Below are positions 63,301-64,000 of a stretch of DNA of 64,000 bases, piece after piece. Below the pieces are notes generated by a model. It had not been told where the DNA came from. It did no database searches and saw only the letters and a program-made list of their open reading frames with translations. The position numbers and the translations under genes were made by a program. The stretch comes from Muribaculaceae bacterium (GTDB taxonomy: Bacteria > Bacteroidota > Bacteroidia > Bacteroidales > Muribaculaceae), in the NCBI GenBank assembly GCA_017427945.1, contig JAFRRT010000033.1:166846-230845 (forward strand), written 5' to 3'. The first letter of the stretch is position 1, and each line of letters opens with the position of its first letter.

Positions 63301-64000
63301 TGCTGGTAACGCTTGGTAGCGCGTGATGACCAACCGAAGGTCGAACGCCACATCACATTGCTGCGGCCTTCAACACCCTTCTTGGTGGTAATCATTACGA
63401 CACCGTTAGCACCACGGGCACCGTACAGAGCGGCTGCACTTGCATCCTTCAGGACGGTCATCGACTCGATATCAGACGGGTTGATCGAACTCAGGTTGCC
63501 ATCGAAGGGCGCACCATCAACTACATACAACGGGGTGCTGTAAGCGTTGATCGAGCCGTAACCACGGATCTGAATGTTGGGCGATGAACCAGGCTGACCG
63601 GAAGCGCTGGTTACCTGCAGACCGGCTACGTTACCCTCGAGGGCCTTGGTAGCGTCGGTAACAGGACGCAACTCCAGTTTCTTGTTCGTCACAGCCTCGG
63701 CCGAACCGGTGTACGATGTCTTCTTGGCAGTACCATAGGCAACTACCATCACATCGTCCAGCACAGTACCATTATCGGTCAGGGTAATGGCCATGTTGGG
63801 CTGAACAGGCAATTCTTGGGTCTTGTAACCCACATACGAAACCTTGAGGGTCTTCACATTGTAGGGAAGACTCAGCGAGAATTCACCGTTGATGTCGGTG
63901 GCCGCGCCGTTTCCTCCGCCAATGGGCTGTACCGTGGCACCAATCAGCGGTTCACCGTTGGCGTCGGTAACTTGTCCCCTCACTACTTGTTGGGCACTCA
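60357..64000 (-). CDS. SusC-like TonB-dependent transporter fused to coiled coil and OmpA domain (pair D, 5' end missing)
   Basis: About 1213 residues visible; the frame is open to the window edge (SAQQVVRGQVTDANGEPL is the end of the signal and start of the CarboxypepD_reg-like domain), so only the signal peptide is missing. TonB-box region VLDDVMVVAYGTAKKTS, plug (TVLKDASAAALYGARGANG), barrel ending KTYTVGIELNFGKS, coiled coil with an extra Ala/Asp stretch (LNSQINDLRAQLADAQGA), OmpA-type domain (VHFPKSGTAITADQRA, KGYASPEG, NIKLANGRAASVKDML). The tail DNA is nearly the same as in susC B. Substrate unknown. Confidence 0.93.
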   Translation of the reverse strand, partial: SAQQVVRGQVTDANGEPLIGATVQPIGGGNGAATDINGEFSLSLPYNVKTLKVSYVGYKTQELPVQPNMAITLTDNGTVLDDVMVVAYGTAKKTSYTGSAEAVTNKKLELRPVTDATKALEGNVAGLQVTSASGQPGSSPNIQIRGYGSINAYSTPLYVVDGAPFDGNLSSINPSDIESMTVLKDASAAALYGARGANGVVMITTKKGVEGRSNVMWRSTFGWSSRATKRYQHVDQKEFVQLVYEALRNEALDNGNSWSDAEAIARASLSGQLGGEQYNPFKNYTWETLIDPATGQVRADANSAWNEDWYDSVIRNNAFRHEHQLQVTGGSEHAQYMMSLGYLNEDGILKTTNYERYTGRANITSQITDWLGANINVSLAHAMQNFSDYDGTSTSNPWYTAQFINPLLPVYLKDINGNTVNDAEGNVQYDWGEATPYGTRPGSMTDFSSLGMLMLDKAWAKRDVAGLRTGLVLGSDLAKYGWRQGIKLAVNFSMDYVNRNNTNYMNSQHGNQASAGGLLEKYNRRTQSYTFNQLLTWDRSFGDHTIGLLLGHEWYAYEYSYLVAGKTNLVDGIYELRPATTLLEADSYSDKYRIDSYLGRINYNFAGRYFLSGSLRQDKSSRFHPDHNKGTFWSVGANWRVSGEKFMQNVGWVNNLSVKASYGEQGNDMLQTYYAWQSLYDLSYSNATNIGALISSLENQKVSWEKSQNFNAGFDAILFNHRLQLNVDFYNRLTKNMLLNRPMALSTGFTGFMDNVGDMRNRGVEGSIRITPVRTADFEWNITAMATHNKNKVIKLTDEAPELISGVRVIKEGMPIYTYYMAKSAGVDPSNGHSLYWAYEKDDDGNMVPGSEYITDSYSLANTCKYYQGSRQPDIFGSLGTDFSWKGLTLSVLTTYSLGGKVFDGLYQSDMNLWYLSSTWNKNMMRRWQKPGDVTDVPRSTIAESIANTDRFLIDASYFAIKNITLAYALPANWVSKLGMTGARIFGSVDNLALWTHLDGMDPQYNFSGGTDYDYSPNKTYTVGIELNFGKSYAAAAPAANVNLLNSQINDLRAQLADAQGAAADANSRLAQLQGDLDAANRALANCRNDLNAAKNVAPKVVDNSKQYMNILVHFPKSGTAITADQRANVERVAAYLKSHPEATCVIKGYASPEGKEDVNIKLANGRAASVKDMLVKKYGIAANRINAAGQGISNMFDELSWNRVSICEIIVK

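Overview
The window is a gene-dense stretch of a Bacteroidota chromosome, most likely order Bacteroidales. The evidence is four SusC/SusD outer-membrane pairs, Bacteroidales-type promoters with a TAnnTTTG -7 box, DUF3098 and DUF3332 proteins, and a two-domain nucleoside kinase. A Muribaculaceae/Prevotellaceae-like host is a guess from gene style and cannot be proven from this sequence. No phage, insertion sequence, CRISPR array or rRNA was found. Two perfect 16-bp ParB-binding parS sites lie at 24649 and 25760, around mnmG-apt-uvrC, which suggests the window lies in the origin half of the chromosome.

Layout. 1-2.4 kb: minus-strand operon DUF3098-uppP-truB-queA (queA cut by the window edge). 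2.5-8.5 kb: minus-strand operon rnr-mtaB-glycosyltransferase-aldo/keto reductase. 8.67-8.89 kb: a long rod-like RNA with the layout of 6S RNA. 8.9-11.2 kb: two overlapping GH25 muramidase genes. 11.2-16.5 kb: nucleoside phosphorylase, a small ORF, cdsA, an MltF-like lytic transglycosylase, a DUF3332 lipoprotein and a PhzF-family protein. 16.5-20.2 kb: minus-strand operon of a NapH/NapG-like polyferredoxin, a Tat-signal aldo/keto reductase with ferredoxin domain, and CvpA. 20.4-22.1 kb: SPFH protein and NfeD. 22.3-27.1 kb: ybeY-mnmG-parS-apt-uvrC(parS). 27.2-28.9 kb: tRNA-Leu(CAG) and a Xaa-Pro aminopeptidase. 29.0-47.9 kb: three SusC/SusD pairs. 48.0-57.8 kb: MBL-fold lipoprotein, two nucleoside kinases, obgE, lgt, a lipoprotein and a large MscS channel. 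57.8-64.0 kb: a fourth SusC/SusD pair plus lipoprotein, cut at its 5' end by the window.

Main observation. All four SusC proteins carry, after the last barrel strand, a short coiled coil and an OmpA-type peptidoglycan-binding domain. The last 21 residues are identical in all four although the barrels differ. In three pairs the susC-susD junction (about 33 nt) and the SusD signal peptide are also nearly the same at the DNA level. The pairs look like exchangeable bodies between shared ends, and the tail would tie each importer to the cell wall. No glycoside hydrolase, ECF sigma/anti-sigma pair or hybrid two-component regulator lies with them here.

A second unexplained layer is a set of short, degenerate tandem arrays with strict 9-bp or 7-bp periods in many intergenic gaps (25.25, 47.93, 48.04, 51.87, 55.05-55.18, 60.24 and 60.32 kb), plus a roughly 190-bp inverted-repeat element at 35.89-36.08 kb. 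All functional calls come from reading motifs; no database search was run.
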